DNA of 64,000 nt from Actinomycetota bacterium (GCA_026003015.1 BPGL01000003.1:124001-188000); one strand, 5' to 3'. Counted from the stretch's first letter, positions 17,540-26,738 are shown. A program made the numbers and translations. Notes: generated by a model not told the origin, from the sequence alone.

Positions 17540-17576
17540 CGAGGATCCCCCCAGGCGCCGAGGACCCCCCAGCGGC

Positions 17577-19001
17577 TCACGACGCCCGCCTCGCCGGCTC
17601 AACCTGGACCGTCTTGGGCTCCAGGTATGCGTCCAGTCCTTCGAGGCCGAGTTCCCGCCCCAGGCCGCTCGCCCCGAAGCCGCCCGTCGGCAGCTCCGGG
17701 TAGGTCCGGTTCCACGTGTTGATCCAGACGGTCCCGGCACGCAGGCGGCGGGCGGCGACCAGGGCGGCGTCGAGATCACCCGTCGCGATCCCGGCGGCCA
17801 GCCCGTAGTCGCCGGCGTTGGCGAGCTCGATCGCATGGTCGAGGTCCTTCGCCCGCTGGACGACCAGCACGGGGCCGAACACCTCCTCGCGTACGATCCG
17901 GCGGTCTTCGTCCACGCCGTCCAGAACCGTGGGCGCGACGAACGGCGCGGGCTTCGGCCCGCCGACGAGCACACGAGCGCCCTCGTCGATCGCTTCACGC
18001 AGCAGCCCGACGACCCGGCCATGGTGGCCTTCATCGACCAGCGGGCCGACGTCGGCGTCGTCGTCGGCGCCGACCCGCAGGCGACCCACGCGCCCCACGA
18101 GCGCGTCCAGGACATCGTGACCGTCGCCCACCAGGATCAACCGGCTCGGCACGTTGCACTGCTGGCCGGCGTTCACGAAACACTCCAGCGCGGCGTCGAC
18201 GGCCACGGTGGGGGACGCGTCGGGCAGGACGATCAGCGGCGACTTGCCACCGAGCTCGAGCGAGACGCGCGTAATCGAGCGGGCCGCCGCGGCCATCACC
18301 CGTGCCCCGGTCGCCGTCGAGCCCGTGAAGGCGACCTTGTCCACGTCTGGGTCGGTGACGAGGGCTTCACCGACCACCGCGCCGGAGCCCGTCACGACGT
18401 TGCACACGCCCGGCGGGAGACCGCAATCGAGCAGGTCGCGCGCTAGCTCGATGACCGTGATCGGGGTCTGGGAAGCGGGCTTCACCACCAGCGTGCAGCC
18501 GGCGGCGAGCGCCGCCGCGACCTTCCAGATCGTGAGCACGAGCGGGAAGTTCCAGGGGGTGATCGCGACGACCACGCCGACGGGTTCGGGCACCGTGAAG
18601 CCGAGCGTCGACGGGGAGGTCCACAGCGATCGGCCGGCATGCGTGCGCGCGGCCCCCGCGAAGAAGTCCACGACGTCGGCGCAGTAGCTGGCAAGCCATC
18701 CGATCTGACCGGCCGGGATGCCGACCTGCCGCGACTCCCACGTGCGGTACGCATCGCCGCGGTCCCGGAGCCGATCCGCAAGTCGGTGCAGCACGCCCGC
18801 TCGCTCCGCCCCGGTCGTGTCCCGCCACCGGCCGTCGTCGAAGGCCCGGCGGGCGGCCTGAACCGCCCGCCGGGCATCCTCCGCCCCGCCGTCGGGAAAC
18901 ACCCCGACGAGCTCCCCGGTGGCGGGATGACGCCGCTCATACACCCCGCCGCTCGCGGCTCCGACCTCAACCCCGTCGATGATGATCGGCCAGCTCGTCA
19001 T
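17577..19001 (-). CDS. NAD(P)-dependent aldehyde dehydrogenase
   Basis: A 474-residue ALDH. Catalytic Glu is in VSLELGGKSPLIVL near residue 250, catalytic Cys in NAGQQCNVPSRLIL near residue 285; ITPWNFPLVLTIWK and KVAFTGSTATGARV give the cofactor fold. In the same transcript as a glutamine-synthetase-like ligase, which resembles the gamma-glutamylation (Puu) route for amines, where an ALDH oxidises the glutamylated aminoaldehyde. Start ATG at 19001, four nt after the ligase stop. Substrate otherwise unknown. Confidence 0.9.
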   Translation of the reverse strand: MTSWPIIIDGVEVGAASGGVYERRHPATGELVGVFPDGGAEDARRAVQAARRAFDDGRWRDTTGAERAGVLHRLADRLRDRGDAYRTWESRQVGIPAGQIGWLASYCADVVDFFAGAARTHAGRSLWTSPSTLGFTVPEPVGVVVAITPWNFPLVLTIWKVAAALAAGCTLVVKPASQTPITVIELARDLLDCGLPPGVCNVVTGSGAVVGEALVTDPDVDKVAFTGSTATGARVMAAAARSITRVSLELGGKSPLIVLPDASPTVAVDAALECFVNAGQQCNVPSRLILVGDGHDVLDALVGRVGRLRVGADDDADVGPLVDEGHHGRVVGLLREAIDEGARVLVGGPKPAPFVAPTVLDGVDEDRRIVREEVFGPVLVVQRAKDLDHAIELANAGDYGLAAGIATGDLDAALVAARRLRAGTVWINTWNRTYPELPTGGFGASGLGRELGLEGLDAYLEPKTVQVEPARRAS

Positions 19002-19005
19002 GCCA

Positions 19006-20364
19006 TCAGGCGAAACGGAGGAACTGCGCTCGCTCCCAATCGGTGACCTGCTCCTGCCAAGCCTGAGAGCCGAACCCGTCGACCGCATCGCGAGCCTTCG
19101 CGATCTCGTGACGCTTGAGCCCGAGGAAGGCCCGCACGAACTCCTCGCCGAGCGCCGTGCGGACGACCTCGTCGGCCTCGAAGGCCGCAAGGGCGTCCTC
19201 GAGCGTGGAGGGCAGGCTCGGAAGGTCGTCGAGCCGGTAGGCGTTGACCGCGATGGGCTCTGGCGGCTCGAGCTTGCGATCGATCCCGTCGAGGATCGCG
19301 GCGAGCATGCCGGCGAACGCCAAGTAAGGGTTCGACGCGCCGCAGCCCAGGCGGTTCTCGATGTGCGTGCGCTCACCACGCCACGCCTTGATCCGCACCG
19401 CCACGGACCGGTTCTCGAACCCCCAGGTCGAAGACGCGGGCGCGTAGGTGCCCTTGCGGTAGCGCTTGTCGCAGTTGACCGTGGGACCCCACAGCGCCCG
19501 CAGCGCAGCGGCATGCTCGAGCAGTCCCCCGACCGCCCATCGCAGCTCCGCTGAAACACCTCGGGGGTCCCGGTCGTCCGCGAAGAGGTTCCGATCGCCC
19601 TCGAACAGGCTCACGTGCAGGTGACAGCTCGAGCCGCTGCGATCGGTGAACGGCTTCGTCATGAAGCTCGCGAGCAGTCCGTGGTCGGAGGCGATCTCCT
19701 TGGCGTACGTCTTGTAGGTGAGGTTGTGGTCTCCGACCTCGAGCCCCCAAACGGGCTCGAAGTTCAACTCGTACTGGGTGGGGCCCCACTCCTGGTTAAG
19801 CGTGTTGGGCTGACAGCCGAGCGCCGGGAGGTCACGCAACAGCTGACGCAGAACCGGCAAGCGCTGGTTCGTGAGGGTCGTCGTGATGTCGGTGCCCTCG
19901 AAGGGCGGACGTAGCGTCTCGGCATCGACGAGGTAGAACTCGTACTCGCCCTGCATGAGGGCGCGCAGTCCCCTCGCTTCGAGAGCCTCGACCTGCCTGC
20001 GGAGGACCTGTCGCGGAGCCGCCTCGACCGGACGTCCGTCGGCGTACGTCGTGTCGCAGATCACTCGCGCCTCACCGGGTCGGTGGGGAAGCACGGCGAA
20101 CGTGGTGAGGTCCGGGCGCATCGTCAGGTCAGCGAACGTGAGGTCCTCGCCGAAACCCGTGCCCGTGGCGACCCAACACTCGTGGTCCCAGCAGTAGATG
20201 TCGCTCACGAGCGCCAGCCCCCGCTCTACGTAGTCCCAGAAGCGGTCGGCGGCCACCGACTTCCCTCGGGACACGCCGTTCAGATCCGGGGTCTCGAACC
20301 GGACGAGCTCGATCGCGTGCTCCTCGAGCCGCCGGTCGATCGACGCCCGCAGGTCTTCGGTCAC
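19006..20364 (-). CDS. Glutamine synthetase family ligase (gamma-glutamylamine/PuuA-like)
   Basis: A 452-residue GS-fold protein. The N-terminal beta-grasp is short; the catalytic barrel has GEYEFYLVDAE (metal Glu) near residue 135, QEWGPTQYELNFEP near 185, DHGLLASFMTKPF and GSSCHLHVSL (ATP/metal His) near 220-240, and HIENRLGCGASNPYLAFAG near 330. It lacks the classical adenylylation site seen in nitrogen-assimilating GlnA. Within a catabolic operon it more likely glutamylates an amine than ammonia. GTG start in a GTGA overlap with the LacI gene. Confidence 0.85.
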   Translation of the reverse strand: MTEDLRASIDRRLEEHAIELVRFETPDLNGVSRGKSVAADRFWDYVERGLALVSDIYCWDHECWVATGTGFGEDLTFADLTMRPDLTTFAVLPHRPGEARVICDTTYADGRPVEAAPRQVLRRQVEALEARGLRALMQGEYEFYLVDAETLRPPFEGTDITTTLTNQRLPVLRQLLRDLPALGCQPNTLNQEWGPTQYELNFEPVWGLEVGDHNLTYKTYAKEIASDHGLLASFMTKPFTDRSGSSCHLHVSLFEGDRNLFADDRDPRGVSAELRWAVGGLLEHAAALRALWGPTVNCDKRYRKGTYAPASSTWGFENRSVAVRIKAWRGERTHIENRLGCGASNPYLAFAGMLAAILDGIDRKLEPPEPIAVNAYRLDDLPSLPSTLEDALAAFEADEVVRTALGEEFVRAFLGLKRHEIAKARDAVDGFGSQAWQEQVTDWERAQFLRFA

Positions 20365-21446
20365 CGTTCCCCCTTCCTCGACCCCCGTCCCACCCTCCCC
20401 GTCGACCCCCGGACCACGAGCTCGCACGCAAGGGCCGTCGGCGCCTCGAAGGGCCGCTCCTCCAGCCGGCTCAGCACGAGCTCCATGCCGCGGCGGCCGA
20501 GCTCGCGCATCGGCACCCGAACGGTGGTCAGGGGGGGATCGAGCAGCTCGGTGACCGGCAGGTCGTCGATCCCGGTGACGGATAGGTCACGGGGCACCCG
20601 AAGACCGAGGCGCCGTGCCGCCTGCAGGCACCCGACGGCCATCTGGTCGTTCAAGCACACGACCGCCGTGAACCGCACGCCCTGCTCGACGAGGCGCTCG
20701 AGGGCCTCGGCCGCCTGGAGACGCTCGAACCCGCCGGAGACGACCGCACGGGGGTCGAGAGCGATGCCGTGTCGCGCGAGAGCCGATCGGAACGCCGCAG
20801 CCCGCTCAACGCTCGTCTTGAGGTGATCGGGGCCGGTGAGCATCGCGAAGCTCCGGTGTCCCAGGCCGACGAGGTGCTCCACCAGCTCAGCGATCCCAGC
20901 GTCGGTATCCGGCACGATCGACGGCCACGGAAGGTCGTTGGGCGCGAGCATCACGACCGCACCCCCCTCGGCCTCGATGGCCTCGACCTGTCGACGCAGG
21001 CGGTCGACGTGGCCCGGGACCTGGAGACCGCCTCCAACGAAGATGATGCCGTCGGCATGCTGGCTTCGCATCCGGCGGACGTAGTCGAGCTCCAGCTCCG
21101 GATCGCGGTACGAGGAGAGCACGAGGACCAGGTACCCGGCAGGTCGTGCCACCTCGTCGATGCCCCGCACGATCTCGTTGAAGTAGTCGTCGGTGATGTC
21201 GTGGACCACCACCCCCAGGATCTGGGTGCGCCGACCGGACAGCCCTCGTGCGAGCGCGTTCGGCTCGAAGTCGAGCGCTCGGATCGCAGCCAGCACCCGC
21301 TCACGGGTCGCCGGGTGCACCGGGTGGTCGCTGTTGTTCAGGACCCGTGACACGGTTCCGATCGACACGCCTGCCTCCCTGGCGACGTCGACGACCGAAG
21401 GGGCCCGTCCGCGTCGCCCTCGGCCCGTCGACGCGCCCCGGTCCAA
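20361..21446 (-). CDS. LacI family transcriptional regulator
   Basis: A 361-residue LacI/GalR protein. The helix-turn-helix reads VVDVAREAGVSIGTVSRVLNNSD at residues 17-40 with the minor-groove hinge ALARGLSGRRTQILG; the periplasmic-binding-like sensor domain follows (VVVHDITDDYFNEIVRGI, CLNDQMAVGCLQAARRLGL, TGIDDLPVTELLDPPLTTV). The start is a TTG at 21446, supported by an AAAGGAGG site 7 nt upstream. First gene of the 13-gene run and immediately downstream of a palindromic operator, so it is very likely a repressor of the whole operon including itself. Inducer probably a sugar-like or related small molecule. Confidence 0.9.
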   Translation of the reverse strand: MDRGASTGRGRRGRAPSVVDVAREAGVSIGTVSRVLNNSDHPVHPATRERVLAAIRALDFEPNALARGLSGRRTQILGVVVHDITDDYFNEIVRGIDEVARPAGYLVLVLSSYRDPELELDYVRRMRSQHADGIIFVGGGLQVPGHVDRLRRQVEAIEAEGGAVVMLAPNDLPWPSIVPDTDAGIAELVEHLVGLGHRSFAMLTGPDHLKTSVERAAAFRSALARHGIALDPRAVVSGGFERLQAAEALERLVEQGVRFTAVVCLNDQMAVGCLQAARRLGLRVPRDLSVTGIDDLPVTELLDPPLTTVRVPMRELGRRGMELVLSRLEERPFEAPTALACELVVRGSTGRVGRGSRKGER

Positions 21447-21493
21447 CGTCGCCCCTCCTTTCCCCCACGCCTTCCAGCCGCCTCTCGACGGGT

Positions 21494-21521
21494 GGTAAAC
21501 GTTTTCCGGAAAGCGTTTGCC
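21494..21521. promoter_or_regulatory. 28-bp palindromic LacI-family operator
   Basis: Left half GGTAAACGTTTTCC (21494-21507) and right half GGAAAGCGTTTGCC (21508-21521) are inverted copies with two mismatched pairs. Each half contains an AAACGTTT-like core with central CG, the hallmark of LacI/GalR operators. It lies 48 bp upstream of the LacI start. It is also AT-rich relative to the surroundings, so it may overlap the promoter. Confidence 0.75.
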
Positions 21522-21630
21522 AGGACCCTAAACCAGGTCGGCATCACCGGTCAAGGCAGCGCCAGGGGATCGTTCGGCACGCGCCCGAGCCGCGTCCGGC
21601 CCCGGCGGATCGCCGGCCCTCCCGAGGCGG

Positions 21631-22732
21631 TCAGCCGCCGACCACGACCCGGCGGGCGCGGGTGGGCCTCGCCACGACGGCGCAGAGGATCTCCTGCGGA
21701 AGGGTCTCGGCACGGCGGGCGAGCTCGTCGGCGGAGATCCGCTCCCCCTGTTGCTCACCCAAGAGCACCACGGGGTCCCCGACCCGGACCGAGTCGTCGA
21801 CGACGACCGTGAGCTGGTCCATCGAGATGGGATCGATCACGCGCCGGCGTCGTCCGCCGATGAGGACGTCGGCGCGACCCGACAGCCTCCTGAGGTAGCC
21901 GTCCGCGTACCCGACCGGCACCAGGGCCACGGTCGTCTCCTCCCGAGCGATGAACCGCCGCCCGTAGCCGGAGGACTCCCCGGGGGCGAGTCGGCGGACC
22001 AGCTGCACCGAGCTCGTCCAACGCATCGCCGGGCGCAGGCCGTGATCGGCGCCCTCGTCGCCGAACGGCGACGCGCCGTAGAGCGCGATCCCCGGGCGCA
22101 CGGCCTCGAGATGCGTCGCCGGGTGCCCGAGCGTGCCGGCGGAGTTCGCAAGGTGCCGCGGGACGCCCGGCGCTTTGGCCGTGAAGGCCAGGAACCGCTC
22201 GAGCTGGGTGCGCACGAACCTCGGGTCCGGATCGTCGGCCGTCGCGAGGTGCGAGGAGATACCCCGCAGCCGCCACCCCCGGCAGGCGCCCGGCCAGGAG
22301 GTCGGCGACGATCGGGCCGGCGTCGGCGGCCGTCAGACCCCACCGGCCCATCCCGGTGTCGACCTTCACGTGCACGTCGTAGGCGAGCCCGGTGGTCCGC
22401 ATCCGTTCGACGACGTCGGGCGTCGAGACGACGACCTCGAAGCCCGAGGCTTCCCGCTCCTCCCCCGGAGCCAGCGGGAACAGGATGATGATCCGGACGC
22501 CGTCCCCCAGCGCCGCGCGGAGCTCCTGGGCCTCGGCGAGGGTCGCGACGCAGAGCGCTTCGGCGCCCGCCTCGAGCGCCGCGCGGGCCACCGGCACGGC
22601 CCCGTGCCCGTACGCGTCGGCCTTCACGACGGCGAAGCACGCGGCGCGCGGCGCGGCGGCGCGCAGGCGACGGACGTTGTGCCGGATCGCGCCGAGGTCG
22701 ACCTCGACCGTGCATCGCGCGGAGGCTTCCAC
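21631..22732 (-). pseudogene. alr: Alanine racemase gene with a single-base frameshift
   Basis: Two frames together give a complete alanine racemase. The first (from GTG at 22732) carries the PLP lysine motif VVKADAYGHG and VDTGMGRWGL; the second carries LANSAGTLGHP, GIALYGASPF, the catalytic Tyr region GYADGYLRRLSGRADVLIGG and DPISMDQLTV. The switch is at about 22261-22265, where GGGG on the minus strand would need to be GGG to read on as GISSHLATADDPD. Either a true loss of function or a one-base homopolymer error in the sequence; because D-alanine synthesis is normally essential, an error is quite possible. A TACCCT box 8 nt before the GTG suggests a leaderless mRNA. Confidence 0.85.
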
Positions 22733-22740
22733 GATCGCTC

Positions 22741-22746
22741 AGGGTA
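22741..22746 (-). promoter_or_regulatory. Putative -10 box (TACCCT) of leaderless alr
   Basis: On the minus strand TACCCT is followed by 8 nt and the GTG start of the alanine racemase gene. No ribosome-binding sequence lies between them. Confidence 0.4.
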
Positions 22747-22887
22747 GACGGCCGCGGGGTGTTTCGGTTCCGCCGGCGATGGCCCATACTGCTGGCCATC
22801 CACCGCCCGAGCGGCGCCCGGCGGGGGCCGCCTCGAGGTTCGATGAGGAGGGCGTCGTCGAGTCGAAACGACCGGCTCCAGGGCACC

Positions 22888-23808
22888 ATGCAACAGCACG
22901 ACGACCAGATCCGGGCCGCTGCGATCGCCTACGTCCAGGAGCGGGCGCGCGCCGCCGGCGGTGTCGTGAGCCGAGCCGACCTCGAGGCGTTCACGTTCCG
23001 AGGTCAGCGCCTTCCCCTGATCGAGCGCCAGCGCGGGATCCGCAAGGTCGCCGGCCTGGACGCGGCCCTCACGATCCTCACGGCCTACGCTCCGGATCCC
23101 GAGAGGCGACCGTACGACGACGGCGTCGGTCCCGACGGGTACCTACGGTACCGGTGGCGCGGCACCGATCCTGCGGCGTTCGACAACCGAGCGTTGCGGG
23201 CGGCGATGGTCGAGGGGCGACCGCTGATCTGGCTGTGGGGCGTCGCTCCGGCCACGTTCCATCCGATCGCGCCGGTCTTCCTCGTCGCCGAGGAGCCTGA
23301 GCACCACCGGTTCGTCGTCGCGATCGATGAGGAGTCCCGTCGGCAGTGGGAGCTGCTCGAACAGGCATCTCCGCACCCCGCAGACCTAGCGATCCGACGC
23401 ATCTACGTCGAGGAACGCACCCTTCGCAGGGTTCACCAGCCGGTCTTCCGCCTGCGCGTGCTCTCTGCGTACGGGCGCCGGTGCGCGCTGTGTCGGCTCC
23501 GCCACCCGGAGCTCCTCGAGGCGGCGCACATCCGCCCCGATGCGGAAGGCGGTGAGCCGGTGGTGCCGAACGGGATCGCGATGTGCGCGATCCACCACCG
23601 TGCCTTCGACGCGCACGTCGTGGGGATCCGGCCAGACCACCGCGTCGAGATCCGCGGCGACGTCCTCGCCGAGCGCGACGGTCCGACCTTGCGGCACGCG
23701 CTCCAGGGGATCCACGGGGCCGTGATCGAGCTGCCGAAGCGTCCACGCGACCATCCCGACCCCGAACTCCTCGAGGAGCGCTACGAGCGCTTCCGCGCGG
23801 CCGGGTGA
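22888..23808 (+). CDS. HNH endonuclease with large N-terminal domain
   Basis: A 306-residue protein. The C-terminal part (about residue 200 on) is an HNH nuclease: CALCRLRHPELLEAAHIRP, then VPNGIAMCAIHHRAFD, giving the His-Asn-His residues and zinc cysteines. The N-terminal 180 residues contain LRYRWRGTDPAAFDNRALR and PLIWLWGVAPATFHPIAPVF, a domain recurrent in solitary actinobacterial HNH proteins thought to be modification-dependent or defence nucleases; I cannot name it with certainty. No methyltransferase is next to it. The ATG at 22888 lacks a good ribosome site, so the start is uncertain. Convergent with the aldehyde dehydrogenase at 23828. Confidence 0.8.
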   Translation: MQQHDDQIRAAAIAYVQERARAAGGVVSRADLEAFTFRGQRLPLIERQRGIRKVAGLDAALTILTAYAPDPERRPYDDGVGPDGYLRYRWRGTDPAAFDNRALRAAMVEGRPLIWLWGVAPATFHPIAPVFLVAEEPEHHRFVVAIDEESRRQWELLEQASPHPADLAIRRIYVEERTLRRVHQPVFRLRVLSAYGRRCALCRLRHPELLEAAHIRPDAEGGEPVVPNGIAMCAIHHRAFDAHVVGIRPDHRVEIRGDVLAERDGPTLRHALQGIHGAVIELPKRPRDHPDPELLEERYERFRAAG

Positions 23809-23827
23809 GGTGCCGCCCAGCGGGCCC

Positions 23828-25285
23828 CTACACGCCGAACGTCGGCATGTGGCCCCCGAGCGAAACCCCGACGGTCTTGACCTCGGTGTAGGCGTCGAAG
23901 GCGTGAACCGATAGCTCACGACCGAAGCCGCTCGCCTTCATCCCGCCGAAGGGCGACTCGTTGAACAAGAACTCGCTCGTGTTCACCCACACGCCTCCCG
24001 CCCGGATGTCGTGCGCGGCTCGGTGGGCCGTCTCCAGGTGTTGCGTCCACACGGTCGCGGCCAGGCCGTAGGGCGTGTCGTTCGCCTTGGCGATCCCATC
24101 CTCGTAGTCGGTGAAGCGCCCGATCGCCGCGACCGGGCCGAAGATCTCCTCGCGAACGATGCGCATCTCGTTGGAGACGTCTGCGAACACCGTCGGTTCG
24201 TAGAACCACCCAGGGCCGTCGAGCCGACGGCCGCCTGTGAGCAGCGTCGCACCCTCCTTCTGGCCGAGCTCGACGTAGTGTTCGATCTTCTCGAGCTGCC
24301 GTGCGCTGGTGATCGCTCCGTAGTGGGCCTCGGAGTCCGGAGGACCAACGACGAGGCGCCGGGCTTTCTCGACGAACCGGTCGACGAACGTCTCGTAAAC
24401 GGGCTCCTGGACGTAGATCCGGCTCCGCGCGTCGCACACCTGTCCGGCGTTGGCGAAGATCAGGAACAGCGACCCGTCGACCGCCTGCTCGAGATCGGCG
24501 TCGGAGAAGACGAGGTTGGGAGACTTGCCGCCCAGCTCAAGGGTGACCCGCTTGAGGGTCTCCGCGGCCTCGCGCATCACGATCTTTCCGGTGACCGTCT
24601 CGCCGGTGAGCGAGACCTTGTCGACGTCGGGGTGGACCACGAGCCGATGGCCGGCCGTCTCGCCGTCGCCGCTCACGATGTTGACGACGCCGGGCGGGAA
24701 GCCGGCCTCCTCCAGGAGGTCGGCGAGCATGAGGGCGGTGACGGGGGTCTCCTCCGCGGGCTTCAGGACCACCGTGTTCCCGGCCGCCAGGGCCGGAGCC
24801 AGCTTCCACACGGCGATCGCGATCGGGAAGTTCCAGGGCACGATCAGTCCGCATACCCCGACCGGTTCGCGACGCGTGTACACCAGGTAGCCCTCCGGGC
24901 CGGAGATCGTCTCCCCCATCACGGCGTTCGCCATCCCCGCGTAGTAGTCGAGGCACGCGATCGTCGACGTCACGTCGAAGTCGGCGTCGAAGCGCGTCTT
25001 GCCGTTCTGGGAGGACTCGGCCACGACGAAGTCGTCCTTACGGGCCTCCAGGGCACGGGCGAGCGCCGCCAGCTTGCGTCCGCGCTCCGTCGCGCTCAGC
25101 CGAGACCACCCGGGGAAGGCGCGGCGGGCGGCCGCCACGGCCAGATCCACGTCCTCCGGCCCCGCCTGGGGCACGACCGCGTACACGGCACCGGTGGACG
25201 GGTTCAGCACCTCGAAGCGCTCCCCCGATCGGGCCTCGACCCGTTCGCCGTCGATCAGCATCGGGAGAACCAGGGGCTCGCTCAT
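23828..25285 (-). CDS. NAD(P)-dependent aldehyde dehydrogenase
   Basis: A 485-residue ALDH. IVPWNFPIAIAVWKLAPAL and SLTGETVTGKIVMREA form the cofactor site, with catalytic Glu in VTLELGGKSPNLVF and catalytic Cys in NAGQVCDARSRIYV. The C-terminal ESPFGGMKASGFGRE is standard. It follows an aminotransferase gene by 23 nt, so the pair can convert an amine to an aldehyde and then to an acid, as in GABA or putrescine degradation. The polyamine-type importer diverges from this operon. Confidence 0.9.
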   Translation of the reverse strand: MSEPLVLPMLIDGERVEARSGERFEVLNPSTGAVYAVVPQAGPEDVDLAVAAARRAFPGWSRLSATERGRKLAALARALEARKDDFVVAESSQNGKTRFDADFDVTSTIACLDYYAGMANAVMGETISGPEGYLVYTRREPVGVCGLIVPWNFPIAIAVWKLAPALAAGNTVVLKPAEETPVTALMLADLLEEAGFPPGVVNIVSGDGETAGHRLVVHPDVDKVSLTGETVTGKIVMREAAETLKRVTLELGGKSPNLVFSDADLEQAVDGSLFLIFANAGQVCDARSRIYVQEPVYETFVDRFVEKARRLVVGPPDSEAHYGAITSARQLEKIEHYVELGQKEGATLLTGGRRLDGPGWFYEPTVFADVSNEMRIVREEIFGPVAAIGRFTDYEDGIAKANDTPYGLAATVWTQHLETAHRAAHDIRAGGVWVNTSEFLFNESPFGGMKASGFGRELSVHAFDAYTEVKTVGVSLGGHMPTFGV

Positions 25286-25308
25286 CGCGTCCTCCTCTCG
25301 CCCGTCGT

Positions 25309-26649
25309 TCAGCCGCCGATCTCCCGGATCGTCGCCTCGAAGGCCTCGAGCGTACGGTCCACGTCGTCGTCGGAGTGCTGGGCCGACATCGAGAACTCCT
25401 CGAACCAGGCGCTGCCCATGGGGATCACGCCACGGTTCAGCATCCCGAACCAGTAGTCGCGCCAGCGCTCCTGGTCGCAGCGCGCCGCCTCGCGGAAGTT
25501 CCTCGGTTGCTCCTCGAGGCCGAAGAAGATCCCACCGAGCGTCGTGACCTGCACGACGTGGGCGGGCATCCCGCGCTCGCTGAGGACCTCACGCATCCCG
25601 TCCGTCAGGCGCGTCGTGAGTCGGGTCATCTCCTTGTAGGCGTCGTCCGTCATCACCTTCGTCAGGCACGCCAGGCCCGCGGCCATCCCGAGGGGGTTCG
25701 CGTTGTAGGTGCCGAAGTGGATCGTGGGGCCGGACGGACTGATCTGCTCCATCAGATCGCGGCGGCCGCCGAACGCTCCCACCGGCACCCCGCCGCCGAT
25801 CGCCTTGGCCAGCGTGACGAGGTCCCCCCGGACGCCCCACAGCTCGGTCGCCCCGCCCGGGGCAACGCGGCAGCCGAGCTTGACCTCGTCCATGATCAGA
25901 ACCGCGCCGGCGCGCGTGCACAGCTCCCGCACACCCTCCAGGTAGCCGGGCGCCGGAGGGATGACCCCGCCGTTCGTCATCGCCGGCTCGATGATGACGC
26001 CAGCAACATCCCCGTCGTGCTCGTCGAAGGCTCGCCGCATCTGATCCAGGTCGTTGAACGACACGACCGCCGTGTACTCGGTCGAGGCCGGCAGCAGGCC
26101 GGCGGAGTCCGCGGTCGGCCGAGGGCGGTCGTCGGGCCCGGCGGCTTCCGGAGGCGCGCCGCCGATCGAGACCAAGAGGTGATCCGTGCCCCCGTGGTAC
26201 TGACCCTCGATCTTCACGATCGTCTTGCGGCCGGTGGCGGCCCGCGCGAGGCGGATGGCGGTCTGGGTCGCCTCCACCCCCGACTGCGTGAAGCGGATCA
26301 TCTCGATCACGCCGTCGTAGCGACGGATGATCTCCTCAGCGAGGTCGGCTGCCAGGGTGGTCGGCATCCCGAAGAGCGTGCCGTGCTCGGCCTGCCGCCG
26401 GATCGCCTCGACGATCACCGGGTTCGCGTGCCCGGCAACCATCGCCGCGTAGCACAGCGAGTAGTCGATGTACTCGTTGCCGTCCAGGTCCCAGACCCGC
26501 GACCCCTTCGAGTCCGCGATCGACAGCGGGTACGGGGGGGTGAACTGGATCGCGCTGCCGACGCCCCCGGGGATCAGCGCCGCCGCCCGCTCCCAGGCCG
26601 CCCTCGAACGCGGGGTCCGTTGCTCGTACAGCTCGATGCCCTGGACCAT
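25309..26649 (-). CDS. Class III PLP aminotransferase (glutamate-1-semialdehyde-mutase-like)
   Basis: A 446-residue class III aminotransferase. It begins with LIPGGVGSAIQFTPPYP, like glutamate-1-semialdehyde aminomutases, and has RFTQSGVEATQTAIRLARAATGR, the PLP Asp region VLIMDEVKLGCR and the Schiff-base Lys in LVTLAKAIGGGVPVGAFGG. The DEVKLGCR variant of the usual DEVxTGFR is noticeable. Its place in an operon with ALDH and next to a polyamine importer argues for amine catabolism and against heme synthesis. ATG at 26649 with AAGGGGGACACC upstream. Confidence 0.87.
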   Translation of the reverse strand: MVQGIELYEQRTPRSRAAWERAAALIPGGVGSAIQFTPPYPLSIADSKGSRVWDLDGNEYIDYSLCYAAMVAGHANPVIVEAIRRQAEHGTLFGMPTTLAADLAEEIIRRYDGVIEMIRFTQSGVEATQTAIRLARAATGRKTIVKIEGQYHGGTDHLLVSIGGAPPEAAGPDDRPRPTADSAGLLPASTEYTAVVSFNDLDQMRRAFDEHDGDVAGVIIEPAMTNGGVIPPAPGYLEGVRELCTRAGAVLIMDEVKLGCRVAPGGATELWGVRGDLVTLAKAIGGGVPVGAFGGRRDLMEQISPSGPTIHFGTYNANPLGMAAGLACLTKVMTDDAYKEMTRLTTRLTDGMREVLSERGMPAHVVQVTTLGGIFFGLEEQPRNFREAARCDQERWRDYWFGMLNRGVIPMGSAWFEEFSMSAQHSDDDVDRTLEAFEATIREIGG

Positions 26650-26702
26650 CGTGGTGTCCCCCTTCCGCCGGGGCCGACTCCGGAGCCGAGTCTAGGGGCA
26701 CC

Positions 26703-26738
26703 TTCTCACGTGACTCAAGCGCTTCTCGCCGAGCGAGA
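26703..26738. promoter_or_regulatory. Conserved operator-like element A (TTCTC repeats)
   Basis: Contains TTCTC at 26703 and again at 26723 (20 bp apart); the second forms the inverted repeat TCTCGC-CGA-GCGAGA (26724-26738). The same layout occurs at 33432-33467, identical in 27 of 36 positions. It sits midway between the divergent aminotransferase and polyamine-binding-protein genes, about 75 bp from each start. Confidence 0.6.
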
